The notes beneath the pieces are model-generated. The model saw only the letters and a program-made list of their open reading frames with translations, searched no databases and was not told the origin of the DNA. DNA of 64,000 nucleotides from contig OENT01000267.1 in NCBI GenBank assembly GCA_900239685.1, forward strand, positions 62,001 through 126,000, written 5' to 3'. The DNA is from Rotaria macrura. Its lineage: Eukaryota; Rotifera; Eurotatoria; Philodinida; Philodinidae. Below are positions 37,448 through 49,490 of the stretch, piece by piece (within the stretch, counting starts at the first letter, position 1; every line of letters begins with the position of its first letter). The position numbers and the translations under genes were made by a program.

Positions 37448-39189
37448 AAAAGTTCTGTCAAAATCAATCAATAATTTATAAAATTGAAAGACGGAGAGAT
37501 GAATGAACTTGACGTATTTTTTTTATTCCCATTCGTATTCAAGAATTTCATGCAACTGTGATTTTTATTTTCTATATTTTTCATTTCTGTACTTTGAAAA
37601 TACCTACTTGTGTGAACATGTGTGTGTGTGGTTTGCTTCTATTAATATATTCCTTTTAAAGAAAAAAGACTATTGTAAACTTGCTAAAAATAATTAAATT
37701 ATTGGATAATATTTTTCATACAAACAACATGAGATATAAAAATATTTTACTCAGGTTATTTTTATGAAATTTTACACACTACTGAAAACACATGTCATCA
37801 GAAAGATAACAAATGATATGTACTCCTATTTGTCCACTTGATTTTATGAAGCAAAATAAATAGAAGACAATATTTGAGAGCATCTTACGACCGTGAATCA
37901 CTGTATGAGATATGAGTAACATTTGCATAGCATCATCGAAGAAGACGATATTTTTTTTAGTATTCAATATACATCTGTTGATATTTATAATATGAATGAA
38001 GATTGATGAAAATGCAAAATATTTTTCTCCAACTTTCTCGAATTCATTCAGACGATTAATAATTCAAATGTTATTGTTATCCCTGGACAAAAACTTAAAA
38101 ACAAAAGTAAGTAAATATGTCATAGTTTAATGATATTTTTGACAAATGATAGAAAAATAAAGAATACAAAAGAGAAGAAATTCGAAAGAGAGAAAGGAAA
38201 AACGAATACTATAAATAAAACGCTGTTTAGTAGACGAAAAAAGTCATGGAGTCATTTTGTTTTTTTTTCTTCTACTAGTGAATGTTTCGCATATAAGCAT
38301 CAAAGAGAAAAAGGTAAAAAGAAGCAATGCATTTGGTTATTTTTTACCTCTCTAGTTTTTTATTTATCTTTTACATTTCACTGAATCATATAGATGACTA
38401 AGTTCTAATCATGACTGAAATATAATCTTTAAATCACAATAAGCATAGCGCCTACATAACAGTTTCTTGTCCTTTTTCTACCACTGAATAAAAAACCATA
38501 TATAAATATCTATATGCCCATATTCTTACATGCATATACATGTAGAAGTCTGCATACATAGGAAGCTATTATGAATGAAAAACATGTGCTACTGTGTTAA
38601 TGGCACATTCATATAAGTAAAATTGATATGTGGCTGGTCATGATTGGTGGGGCAAGGGTTTCATCCTGGTCTAGAGTCTTCTAGATATCATTAAAAAAAA
38701 AGGTAATTGTTTTTCATCAATATCCATGAAAAGTGTAAGCATTATGACCTCTATCGGTAAGGAGTCTTGGTTAATTTCTTTTTTCTTGGGTTTGTTTCTT
38801 AATTGAAAAGATGGACGAAAGAGAAAAAAAAGATCATATCTAACGAAGAATCAATCATCAACTGTGTGCATGTTTGCATACCTGCACAAACTTTAATTGA
38901 GTAGCAGACAACGAGTGATATAATGAATCAGTCGTTATCGTCATTGCGTTATTGTGACTTTTTTTATTTTTTACCTCGATTTATTCGATAAGCAAAAAAA
39001 AAGATGCAAGGACAAATATTAAACACACATACCTTAAAATATATATACATATATATATACGTATATATATATTATATATATATATATATGCATGTATGTA
39101 TATACACATTGATATTTAAACGATAAGAAAGATAGAGAGTTATTCGTTTTAGATTATAAATTGAGTTTTAAAACAAGAACACAAACAAT
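37448..39189. other. Intergenic, upstream region of the small heat shock gene
   Basis: AT-rich spacer with a long TA/CA-type microsatellite at its 3' end and a TATTTAAA box at 39110-39117, about 75 bp before the next start codon. An imperfect TCTAGA-containing inverted repeat lies near 38677-38693. No coding exon was seen. Confidence 0.5.
39040..39110. repeat. TA-rich microsatellite
   Basis: Nearly pure alternating AT with occasional C and G interruptions, directly upstream of the dual alpha-crystallin gene. Confidence 0.85.
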
Positions 39190-40984
39190 ATGTCATCACA
39201 GCGCTATTCTGAAACACGAACAATTCATGAAGAAAGTCGTCGTGGTAATAATGGATATACTTTACCATACAGTTCCGGAGTCAATGTTCCGATTCGAAGT
39301 TCAGTAAATAATTTCGATAGTGAAATGAATGAGAAGCGTGTACAGGAGCGTCTTCGTCAAAAAGATACAACGGTGCAATGGGTTCATGATCCGGTAACTG
39401 GTTTTGAAAAATTTCGAGTTAACATCAATATTGATGGATTTCATCAGCATGAAGTATGTTTTTATAAACCTTAGTTTTTGTTTGTTCACTCAGTGGTTTC
39501 TGTTCTACTATCTCTTAACAGGTTAAGATGCGTGTTGAGGGCAATAAACTAATTGTTTATGGTGAACATATTGAAACTAAAAGTCAAGTAAGAATTCAGA
39601 TTTCTTTTCCGATAAGAAAACACCTATAAGATCTATCAATCTTCTTCGATTCTTTATGTTCGTTATTTTTATCTAAAATATATGTTGAATAGAGTACAGC
39701 AAAAAAGATAATCGAAAAATCCTATGAATTACCTCGTGACATTGACATACGCAGGTTTGAATTATAATTCATTGAATCATATATTTCTCTCAAAGTTATA
39801 TTTAATTTCAGTCCACAGGTTACGTATCCAACGCCTACAGTAATGCAAATTGATTTCTTATCCCGTCATTCAAATGTAATTATTGATGATGGTCGTACAT
39901 CTTCAAAACTTATATCGAATAATGATACTGTATATCCCAGAGCAGCAGGATTTACTCAAGAAAAAACTTCATCTGAATATACATCGACACGAAAGATTGG
40001 TGGCTCTGGTGGTTTTACTACTACTGGCTATGAACGAAGTTCAAGTAAAACTAATAATATTTGAAATTATCCTTAACTGATATGCTAATTACTTTAGGTC
40101 CATACATTGCCTCTTCTTCTTATGATAGATTAAATAATGATAATAATGCCTATAGAAATAATACATATTCATCAGCTAGCCAATACCAATCAAGAAAAGA
40201 ACCGATTTCATCAAATCGAGTCAATGTTGACTCTGCGTCGGGACTATACAACGCAAATGATTCAAAATATACATATATAACAGCTGCTGATACTATACCA
40301 ACCACAGTATATCCTTCCAAATCCTATGATGATTCAGGTACTGTACATGAAAAGAAATATTCTGAATCCCATCGTGAAGTTCATAATCGACGTTCGAGTC
40401 CAACAAGTGGTGTCCAATCATCACATGAAGTGGAACATCATCGTTCCGGTAGTCCATCTTTAGCTAAAAGTCTTGATGGGGATCGTTATCAATCAATTCT
40501 CAATGTTGGTGGTCATGGTAGGGCATTGCCAACAACATCACACAATGTTGAAGTACGTGAATATTCAAGACGTATTGGCAATGGTGCAAATGATAACCTA
40601 AATACATATGATTATAATTGGAAAAATAATCAACCATCAGTATTTACTTCAGGCTTCAATACAGATGCATTTTATCGAAGTGCTTTTCAACCGAAAATAT
40701 TTACAGATGATCATGGTCAAAATCGTATTGAAATGACACTTGATGTACAAAACTATGAGCCAAATGAAATAAAAGTATCTGTGAATGGTAATGATCTTGT
40801 CGTTCAAGCTGAACATAATGTGGAACGACCACCAACATCATCATCACGAGCTTATTTCTATAAACAGATTACATTACCACCGAATACAGACTTGAAAACA
40901 TTATCATCTCAATATCATGGCACTGGAAAACTTTATATCACAGCAAAATTGTCTAATGAACAAGCTTCTATTAAATACAATTAA
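39190..40984 (+). CDS. Small heat shock protein with two alpha-crystallin domains
   Basis: An HSP20-family holdase chaperone expected to bind unfolding clients in the cytosol. Exons: 39190-39453, 39522-39587, 39693-39754, 39812-40044, 40098-40984; about 503 residues, two to three times the usual size. A first, more divergent alpha-crystallin domain lies at about 62-135 (FEKFRVNINIDGF, NKLIVYGEH, SYELPRDIDI). It is split by three introns. A second, better conserved domain at about 405-495 lies wholly in the last exon (RIEMTLDVQNYEPNEIKV, DLVVQAEHN, FYKQITLPPNTD). Between them is a 260-residue Ser/Asn/Tyr-rich linker that looks disordered. No classical C-terminal I-x-I motif is seen. Two-domain small HSPs are known from flatworms (Tsp36 type); whether this is homologous or convergent is open. 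AATAAA follows at 41052-41057. Confidence 0.9.
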
Positions 40985-41051
40985 GGTTCGATTCATTTTT
41001 TTTTAGTCTGGAAAATTCCTTTTCCTCTCCTTTCTTTTCTTATTTAATTTA

Positions 41052-41057
41052 AATAAA
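41052..41057 (+). terminator. Polyadenylation signal of the small HSP gene
   Basis: Canonical AATAAA 68 nt after the stop codon. Confidence 0.6.
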
Positions 41058-42876
41058 TATACATAATTTCCATATGATATTTCAAAATAGTTATACATGA
41101 CACTTCAATGCAAATAAAGAAATAATATTTGTCGTCGTTCGATTACGAAAAAAGATTGAATATGAATTCAATGTATGAAAAAAAAACAAGTATTGATAAT
41201 GAGAAGAAAATCAATAAAATGAAATTTCCTTTCAATCTGACCATTTCAGATGAAATCGAACACCTAATGGAATATGAAGTACTAGATTACGAAAAGAAAT
41301 TTGCAAAAAAATACAAAAAAGAAACAGGATCCGTACAATATCGGTATCATCTGTAAATATGCTGATCGTAATATCGGCGATGTTTTTTTCTTCTTTTAGC
41401 TGATTGATTTTATGCATCAAGTGAAATATTCTTCGTGCCATAGTACAAATTATATATACATATGTATATGCTTTTAACTGATATGAAAATTCTTTACATT
41501 TAACGAATATTATACAGTTATGACAAAAAAAAAAGAACTCATCACATTCATACTTTCTAGATACAAGTCGAAATATGTGACTTATAAAATATTTATTCAC
41601 TGATAGCATGATATCATTGATATAAAATAAAAGTCCTTACGAAATACTATAGATAATGTATCTTCTGGAGTGTTATGCACAGACAGAAAGAGCGATATAC
41701 AAATAACGAACTTCGTTTGTACTCATACATAACTTGTGTCTTCGTGTTTCTATATTAACATTAATTTCAAAATATAATTTATAGTCATGCCATTGAACCA
41801 CAAAATTGACCTTCTCTCATACTAAAAGATTCATTCGTTCTATTGACATTCAGACACGATTAGAGGTGGCCGGTTATCTTTACTTTATCGCGTCAACTTG
41901 AGCATTTATAGTTTAATTTATTTTGTTGGTTAGGAAAACTGAAGTGATATAGTTACTTCAAATTGAGTGTTGTATTGATTTCGAACAAAAACGAGATAAA
42001 TTAGAACGCCAACAGTATGGAGGATGATTAAAATTCTGTCCTTAATCTTTAAAATTCGATGGAAGATAACCATTAAACTAGAGTTGATAGACCCTCAATC
42101 AACGAGCTACTTTGTTCTTCTTCTTGGGTTACTTTACATCGTTTAGAACAAGTATTGGAACTTGTAACAGCCTCAAACCATAAGCAACAATCTACAGGAT
42201 TCTCAAATTGACGCTGAAATTCTCAGTCAAAGATTGATGCTTTACTTTCGAAATATTGAATGAAAAAACAAATCGGCAGCATTTTTACAAATAACTCACA
42301 GAATTCAGTTTCTCTTCGACATACTTTATTTCTCGAAGTAAACAACAGTTATCGTCAAATCTAAATAGTGTATCAGCTATTCATGAATAAAAACGTTCAA
42401 ATTGAAATTGAGTTGTTTCGATTTTTCACGAGGCGGAATAGTCCATGCCAGGAACATCTTCTTTATGATAATGTCTTGCGTTAGTGGAATGATTTGTAAT
42501 CTACGGTATACTGCTTTTATCAGATACCTTGGATACTATGCTTAACAGTATCGCTTCAAAAATTCAAAAACGTACGTTACTTATATGAATAAAACGAAAT
42601 TCAAAATAGAATAGTAATTTTTTGAAAAGATCATGATTCGTAAAAGATTCACTGTTCGATGATTTAATACTTGTTTGAATATTATAATTACGTCTCTGTA
42701 GGATCACGAACTTCATGTTCGTTTAAAAACATGTTCGTTTATACTTATAAGCTCTTGTAGTCGATATCATCGAAATTATTTTGATATCCTTTGGAAGTAA
42801 CATTCAACTTTGAAGGGTTAATCCATGATTACCCGAGAAAAAGAAATGAATCATTTTTTGCTTGAATTTAGCAGTT

Positions 42877-43098
42877 GATAGTTTGACACAACATCAGAAA
42901 TTGTTAATTGTGTTGCACTATTATCAATATATACTGTTAGATCACAAAATCAGTATTGAATTTGAGGAAGTTCAAGTTCATTTATATATACTTTACGTTA
43001 ATTATTCAAATTTAAATAAAGATAAAGTGTCAGCCATAAGCACGATATTTTCTAAATTCATTTTATCTTTCAATATCAATATGTTAATTCAAGGATGA
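42877..43098 (+). pseudogene. Possible Cdc6/Orc1-like winged-helix exon relic
   Basis: The open frame contains LTQHQKLLIVL followed by alternating helix-like segments, recalling the start of the Cdc6/Orc1 C-terminal winged-helix domain. It follows an acceptor-like TTTAGCAG. No other exon of such a gene was found nearby, so if real it is an isolated fragment. The similarity is weak and was judged by eye from memory of the family. Confidence 0.2.
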
Positions 43099-44616
43099 AC
43101 TTACAAATAGTACTGATATGAATAATTAATAGTGTCTAATAGCCCAATTTGAAGATTGTAGAGTAGCGGTATGACCCTGACTGACATCGTCTACCCATGG
43201 CTATATTAATAATCTTGATTGAATTTTATTTCCTCGTTCTTCTCATTTATACGAAACAAAATGATTATATTTATTTTTTTTTGGATTTCAATCAATTCAA
43301 GTTTTGTATTGATTTTTCTTTCATGTACTTCGAAAATCATTATTTTTATTTCTTTCATTCCTAAAATATGATGATTTAATAGCTTATATCAACTATACTG
43401 TTAAATATGTATTTATCTGATGCATACAATGAAAATTACATTACGAAAACATTCTCTATCAATAAAATCAAAGAACTAATATTTATACATATATATATAT
43501 ACATATACAATTATTTTCTGAGATATACATATATTAATTACAATCAAATATTTAATGAGTATAATGGAACTTCAAAATTTCTTACAAAAAGGACATTAGT
43601 CATCGAAAAATTGTCATCATAATCTGAATAAAACGATTTTTATTTTATCGCAAAAAGATTTACTGGACACAATAAAATGAACCACGAACTACAATCTTTC
43701 GAAATATAAGCAAACGTCTGCATGCTATTGTATCAAACCCGTTAACTATCAGTTATTAACAAGACTAGATGACATGCAAAATTCTTTTGTTCTTTTTGAA
43801 TAAATAGAAATAGAGAAGCGAAGGAATTGTTTGTATTACGAATGATCTTTTTGTTTGAATATCTAAAGAAAATTTACAATCATTTACCTTTTGGTATCTT
43901 CATATTTCGGCTGTCGGACCTTTTGCAACTCGATTCGAATATTGCAAATCTGAATTGCTCTTATCAATGCAAATATCTATTTTAATTCACTATGACATTA
44001 TTTAATCAGCAATGATTTCTGTTTATTTTGTAAATATATATAACTCACCGAAATAGATATAAATATAATAAAATGCTCTATACACTATCGAAAATAATGT
44101 AGTGAATGAATATTTAGTAACACGTATGTATCAAATACTTCTTATGATATCTGCTATTTCGATAGGGTGATTCGATACTTCAGAAAAGAGTCAATCTAGT
44201 ATTAAGAAGCTTAGTATTTGTTCGCTCTTTTACATTAAAAAAAGTAGTAGTTATGTTTGGGATTACTTTTAAAATGGATAGATTCTTGCTGTTTCGAAAG
44301 AGACTATTTAAATAAGAAATTTTTACTGATATTATCATTACAAATATGAACTAAACATAATTCTTTTCATGTTCTGATTGTATAGGTTCAGAACTGATGA
44401 ATTTGTGTCAACTGCAAAATCAATCTAGTAGTAGATTCTTATCTAAAAATAACTAATTGTACATGTTAAAATGGAACAATGATTCGAACAATATTATTTA
44501 TTGTCTAAAAATGATATTTAATTTCAAAATAGAACCAATAACAATCATACAATAATGATTCGTTTTATATATATATATAGATTTAAAAAGATATTTAATA
44601 AAAAATTCCATTCTCT

Positions 44617-44627
44617 CTTTTTTCTAG
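44617..44627 (+). promoter_or_regulatory. Splice-acceptor-like site upstream of the B-box gene
   Basis: A pyrimidine tract ending in TTCTAG precedes the B-box start codon by 177 nt. It could be the acceptor of a 5' UTR intron or of a trans-spliced leader. No matching donor was sought with confidence. Confidence 0.35.
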
Positions 44628-44804
44628 TTGTTTCATTGTTAAAAACACCTCGGAGTCGTAAATATTTGTTTTCTTCGCTTATTTGTCAGAGCATCTCTAC
44701 ATAAATAAATATATTTCCTGCAAAAAATTCCGATAAAAAAAAATGTTAGAAATAAAATTACTATTCGACGACATCGTAGTTTGTTAACAACAACACTGAT
44801 ATCA

Positions 44805-46695
44805 ATGACAATGTCTGCAAGTGTAAATTCGAAAAAGTCATGTTCAAAATGTGGCATCGGAGGATTACTATGTGTATGTGATGGCTGTTATGAATCATTT
44901 TGTTTTAGACATGCACCCGAGCATCGAACTGAATTAGCAAAACAACTTGATAATATTGAACGACAATGTCATCATCTAGAATGTATTCATGATCAACATG
45001 AAAAATATCAAGAACATCCGTTATCATCATTGATTGACGTATGGGAACATGATACAATCATAAGAATACAAGAAACAGCTCACAAACTTCGTAATGAACT
45101 TCAACAGATACACGATGAATCAAATAAACAAATGAAACATATATTGAGTCAATTCAATGAACATATTCGTAATGGACGTGAAAGTGATGAATTCACAGAA
45201 ATTGAACTTACGCAATGGAAAGAACAATTAATCGATGTAAGAAAACAATTAGAAAAACCATGTGATATTGAACTAATCGAAGATGATAATTTACCATCAG
45301 TTCATATGATGAAACTCAAAGTAACAAAGACAAATATCATGTTTACAAATTCATCATCATCTCAAATAATTCAAGTAAATGAACATATCGAGAGAAGCCA
45401 ACCACTATGTGATGATGATAATGAATTTAATAAACCAAAATCAAATATCATCGATAGTATCAATGAAGTCTCGACTTTAGAATGTATAGCGATCTTCAAC
45501 AATGAATAACTATAGGTATAGTTCTTATTTTAGGTTTTGACTCAAATGAAACAAGTAAAACAGCACAAGAAGAAGCTGAAGCAAATCTTAATCTATGTAA
45601 CGAATCATCAATGGAATCAATTCTTTTGCTTGATGCACCTAAGAACAATAATCTTCTATTCCTTCAATTATCTTCTACAATTGAATCTAAAATACCTCAA
45701 ATTCTTAGTAAATTGGTTCATTATTCTCTTCAAATTTTTACTCAAAACGAAGGCTTTCTAAATCAATTACGATCAAATGAACAAACGACATGTTTTATTG
45801 ATATGTGTGGTACATCTCACCATGAAGGAAATTCTTTACTAGATACGATTTCAGAAATAGGCAATGTCCATTCTATATATGTACGAAATATTCAATCTAA
45901 GAATGATGATGAACGTGATGAATTTTTTCGACGATATCCAAAACTAAAAGCAATGTTTGACAATGAACAAAGTCTTATGGTTCAATGGGCTATCGATACG
46001 GCAAATGACTATAGGAATACCGGTGATATGTATGTTGAAAACGGAGATAAAGATAGAGGACGTATATGTTTTGAACAAGGTATTGCATTATATAAAAATT
46101 TGTCTGCTTATCTTAATGAGAAACGACGTGCTCGATAAATATATCATATATGATACATTTCTCTTTTGTTTCCTTGTCTTCTATGTTTTTTTTCTCGACT
46201 CTAGATTTAGTTATAACCAGTATGAATACTTCTCTTCTTGTACTTCTTGATCTTCGAGATGAACATCAACATTTCGAAACAATATTTGATTCACATGTAT
46301 TTAGTCGATTTACGAATAAAATTCCATTTTTAGAACATGTTACATCCCGTCTTACCAACATTCGTTTGTTACATTGTTTTATACCGAAATCAGAGCATCT
46401 CGTTATTGATGATCGTCATCTCTTTTTTAATACTATCTATTATATCTATTGTTTGAATCAAGCAAGTATGAATGAAATGAAACAACTATATGATTATCCA
46501 ATGTTTGTAAAAATTTTTAATGTTAAATATTTATCAACATATTTATATCAGGCAGCCATTGCTCATTTAATTGAACAAGCTGAACGTCGAAAACATGAAC
46601 CTGATGAACATGTTATTGCATTACACGCAGCAGCTGAATTCTCCGATGCATTAGCGAATGAATTACATGAATATATGATCGAAAAAATGAGCTAA
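44805..46695 (+). CDS. B-box zinc finger and coiled-coil protein, function unknown
   Basis: Exons: 44805-45483, 45534-46127 and, less certainly, 46205-46695; about 587 residues with phases closing. Residues 13-40 form a B-box-type zinc site (Cys13, Cys16, Cys25, Cys28, Cys33, His36, His40), followed by a coiled coil at about 45-165. The pattern of CxxC, CFxH and a QW-rich coiled coil resembles a large protein family I associate with bdelloid rotifers. The second exon carries an LLDAPKNNNLLFLQ stretch and a TPR-like helical pair (YRNTGDMY, CFEQGIALY). The last exon is a helical domain with no recognised family. The join to exon 3 uses a weak GTGCTC donor; without it the protein stops at 46138, and 46222-46695 would be a separate small gene. 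The start at 44805 has a second ATG at 44811. Confidence 0.7.
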
Positions 46696-49490
46696 CCATC
46701 AAATGGTCATTGCTGATGTAATACATTACTTTGCATGGTTTCTTTACGAAGAATATTAATAGAGAAAAAGTCTCGATAGTTTTGTTGACACTGATGCACA
46801 TAGTTTCATTTGTTAGTAAATAAAAATCAATGTAGAAATCCAGATTTTCTTGTTTGTACTACTCATGAACAACGTCCGCTGTATAAACGTTCAGTTTGAT
46901 AAGTGATGTACGCTAGCTATCTACGCTGAATAAGAGAAAAGAAGCGATTTTCTTTCATGATAATACTTTACATTTATTTTAACTGCATCTGAAAATGGGT
47001 TGAATTATCCTGCTTAATGTGAAAATTCTTTCATTTTTCACACAAAGTAAATAGTTCTCTTCGTTTTTTCTCTGTTCGAATTCTTGAATCAACTTGTATT
47101 ACTGTAAAAGTTTTCTATCGTACAAGAATTAGCTAGTAGAAAACAAGAGATAGGTACCTTCACATTCTGCATTTTTGATTATGTTAATCATAAGAACAAT
47201 AAAATTGTATCTCATAGAATGAAGACCATGAGAAAATTGTAAACTTCCTATATGAACTTCAATGTTCGTCCATTGTTGTTGAGTATTTGTTGAAAAATTG
47301 ATCACACATCAAGTAGAAAATATAATCATAGACGTTATTCATATAATCTCTGTAGAGTGTAAAGATTTCCATGTATTTATTCCGACTTCAATTTTTTAGA
47401 TACGGCTAAAACTTGAAAATAAAATCGTGATTCAACTGAATGATAATTTAGATATTTCACTTTAATTTTTTGATGCATGAATTTTATGCACGAGTTAAAG
47501 TTTAAGTTTCATGAAAATTTTCGTCTTTAAGATTAGAAGTCGAATCAAAGAAGAAAAACGAATCTCTTGATAGTTTTAAATGTCTAGCTATCAATGTCTC
47601 AACGTACAAGGAAAATTAAATGAAATTTTACATTGACTTTTTCCGTGTCTATGTTCTTTAATTCAATTATTCACAAATATTCTTAAGTCGAATCATGAGA
47701 ATACCGAAGCAGTTCATTATCAATAAATTTTCATTCTTTAACAATGTTATGTAAGAAAACAATTTACTTAAATGTATGAAATCAAGCATAGTACCTATCT
47801 AAATTTTGATGTACCAGATACATTGGCTTGATAGTTTGACACAAACAAACAATGAAGAGTTCCAAAATATATCATTCGATTTATGAGTGCGCTGTGTTCA
47901 AATTGAATTTATTTTAAAGATTTTGAATTTCTACATAAACTAATGTTTTTTCAAAAACTCCAATCTATGAATTCGTACCCACCTGGATTTATTGGGTATT
48001 ACAAGCGAAGGAAACTCATCTCGTAATTGAAAGAACAATTGACAAAATCTACAATCAATTGTTGAAATTCTTTCTCTAAGAGTTAGAAAATCAATTTCTG
48101 TAAGACAGACAGTATTTCGACTAAGGTGTTATTGCCAAATTTATCTTTGATTTAATCCAATGCACAGAATGTGCTATTACAACATTGAGTTTTTGTATTG
48201 CTAAAATAGAAGTGTATTCAGGGATTCTATTTTATGAATAACTTAACAAACTGCATGTCATTGTGTGTTGAAGGAGATGTTTGCATGGCACACATACATT
48301 TTAGAACTAACTATTTGCACCGAAAAAAAGAAGAATGAATCCTTGAAAATAAATCGTAGTCCAATCGTAAATGAACACTTTCATCGAAATCGATCATATT
48401 CGTCATTTTGCAAACTAATCTTTCATCACTCAGTATGATTTATGCCTTAGATGTAATGGAACTTTAACATGTTGTTTAACATACATGAGCACTATGATTC
48501 TCATCTGTAGTTGTTGATTTCTCAAGATGATCAATATTTTGACAGCAACTAAAAAACTTGATGCTTCTTTTATTCGTTTTGTAGTACAATGATTTAAATT
48601 GAAGTTTTATTATTATAAATTTGCTGATGATATATGAAATTATGTTTTGTTCTGGTTCACTTTTTTTTTATTTTTGTGTGTCAGAAAACTTCATTCAAGG
48701 AGATCAAGAAGACACGTACACACAGATATTTTTTAAAAAAGTAAGAAAAAAAAAGAGAAAATACCATACAATCATTTGAAAAAGAGTAGAGCGATAACGA
48801 AAAAAAAACAGATCGGGCTAGCAAGTTACAAAGAACATGTGTACACAAGTTTTTTTCAAACTCAATAAAAAAAAAACTTTTTATAGCACAATGCTCTCAA
48901 TGACGCGCAGATTCAATTTTGCAGACACATAAAAAACAAGATGAAACCGATAGCATTATAAAATATGAAGGAAAAATAATTTCAGTTTTGTTTTAGGTCA
49001 TCATACGAATCGAAAGATCACAAAGTAAGCGATGACTATTGCTTTTTTGACGAAAGACAAGACATGGCAGTCGAAATTCGATCAATCGAATTTCCTTTCA
49101 AGCATAGTTTTGTCTTAAACCGTCACTATTACCATACACATACAGATAAGAAAAATATCCAAGTACGATATAACTGTACATATTCAAAGTAAGAAATAGA
49201 AAAAAAAGTAGAATCCATGAAAACAACAATGACAGAACCAAAGTAAATTGATTTGTGCGTTTTAACAACTTCTTTTTTTTTCTTAAATAAAGCATGTTGA
49301 GCATGAAGTCCATTGTGATGAACAAAAAAAAAACAAAGATTGATTCTATTTTTCGAGAAGAAAATATATATGAAAGAAACACATATTGATATTGTATGAA
49401 AGAAAAGAATTGAAAGAAGAAATGTAAAAATAGAAAATCGGGATTTATCTCGTAAAATAAGCACAAATGAGAATAATTTGAGACAGTACA
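46696..49490. other. Intergenic between convergent genes, no gene seen
   Basis: The B-box gene and the minus-strand Gs-alpha gene converge here, so only 3' regions are expected. Two overlapping minus frames of 122 and 131 codons at 49098-49524 are Phe/Leu/Ser-rich translations of AT-rich DNA beyond the Gs-alpha stop. They are not called as genes. Confidence 0.55.
46819..46824 (+). terminator. Polyadenylation signal of the B-box gene
   Basis: AATAAA about 124 nt after the stop at 46695. This supports exon 3 belonging to the same transcription unit, since no such signal lies between 46138 and 46205. Confidence 0.5.

Larger units (their letters stand above)
40985..44804. other. Intergenic with one possible gene relic
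   Basis: After the small HSP 3' UTR there is no intact gene for about 3.8 kb. A Lys-rich 75-codon frame at 41129-41356 is probably chance. A + strand open stretch at 42877-43098 weakly resembles the winged-helix part of Cdc6/Orc1 proteins and is described under findings. A TA tract lies near 43486-43502. A splice-acceptor-like site ends at 44627, upstream of the B-box gene. Confidence 0.45.

Noticed and set aside
38677-38693. Inverted repeat with TCTAGA upstream of the small HSP gene as a possible heat shock element
   Set aside because: The nTTCnnGAAn pattern is not met (GA instead of GAA) and it lies about 500 bp from the start codon.
41129-41356. 75-codon Lys-rich frame after the small HSP gene
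   Set aside because: Begins without a good start, lies directly after the HSP polyadenylation signal and is compositionally biased; probably chance.
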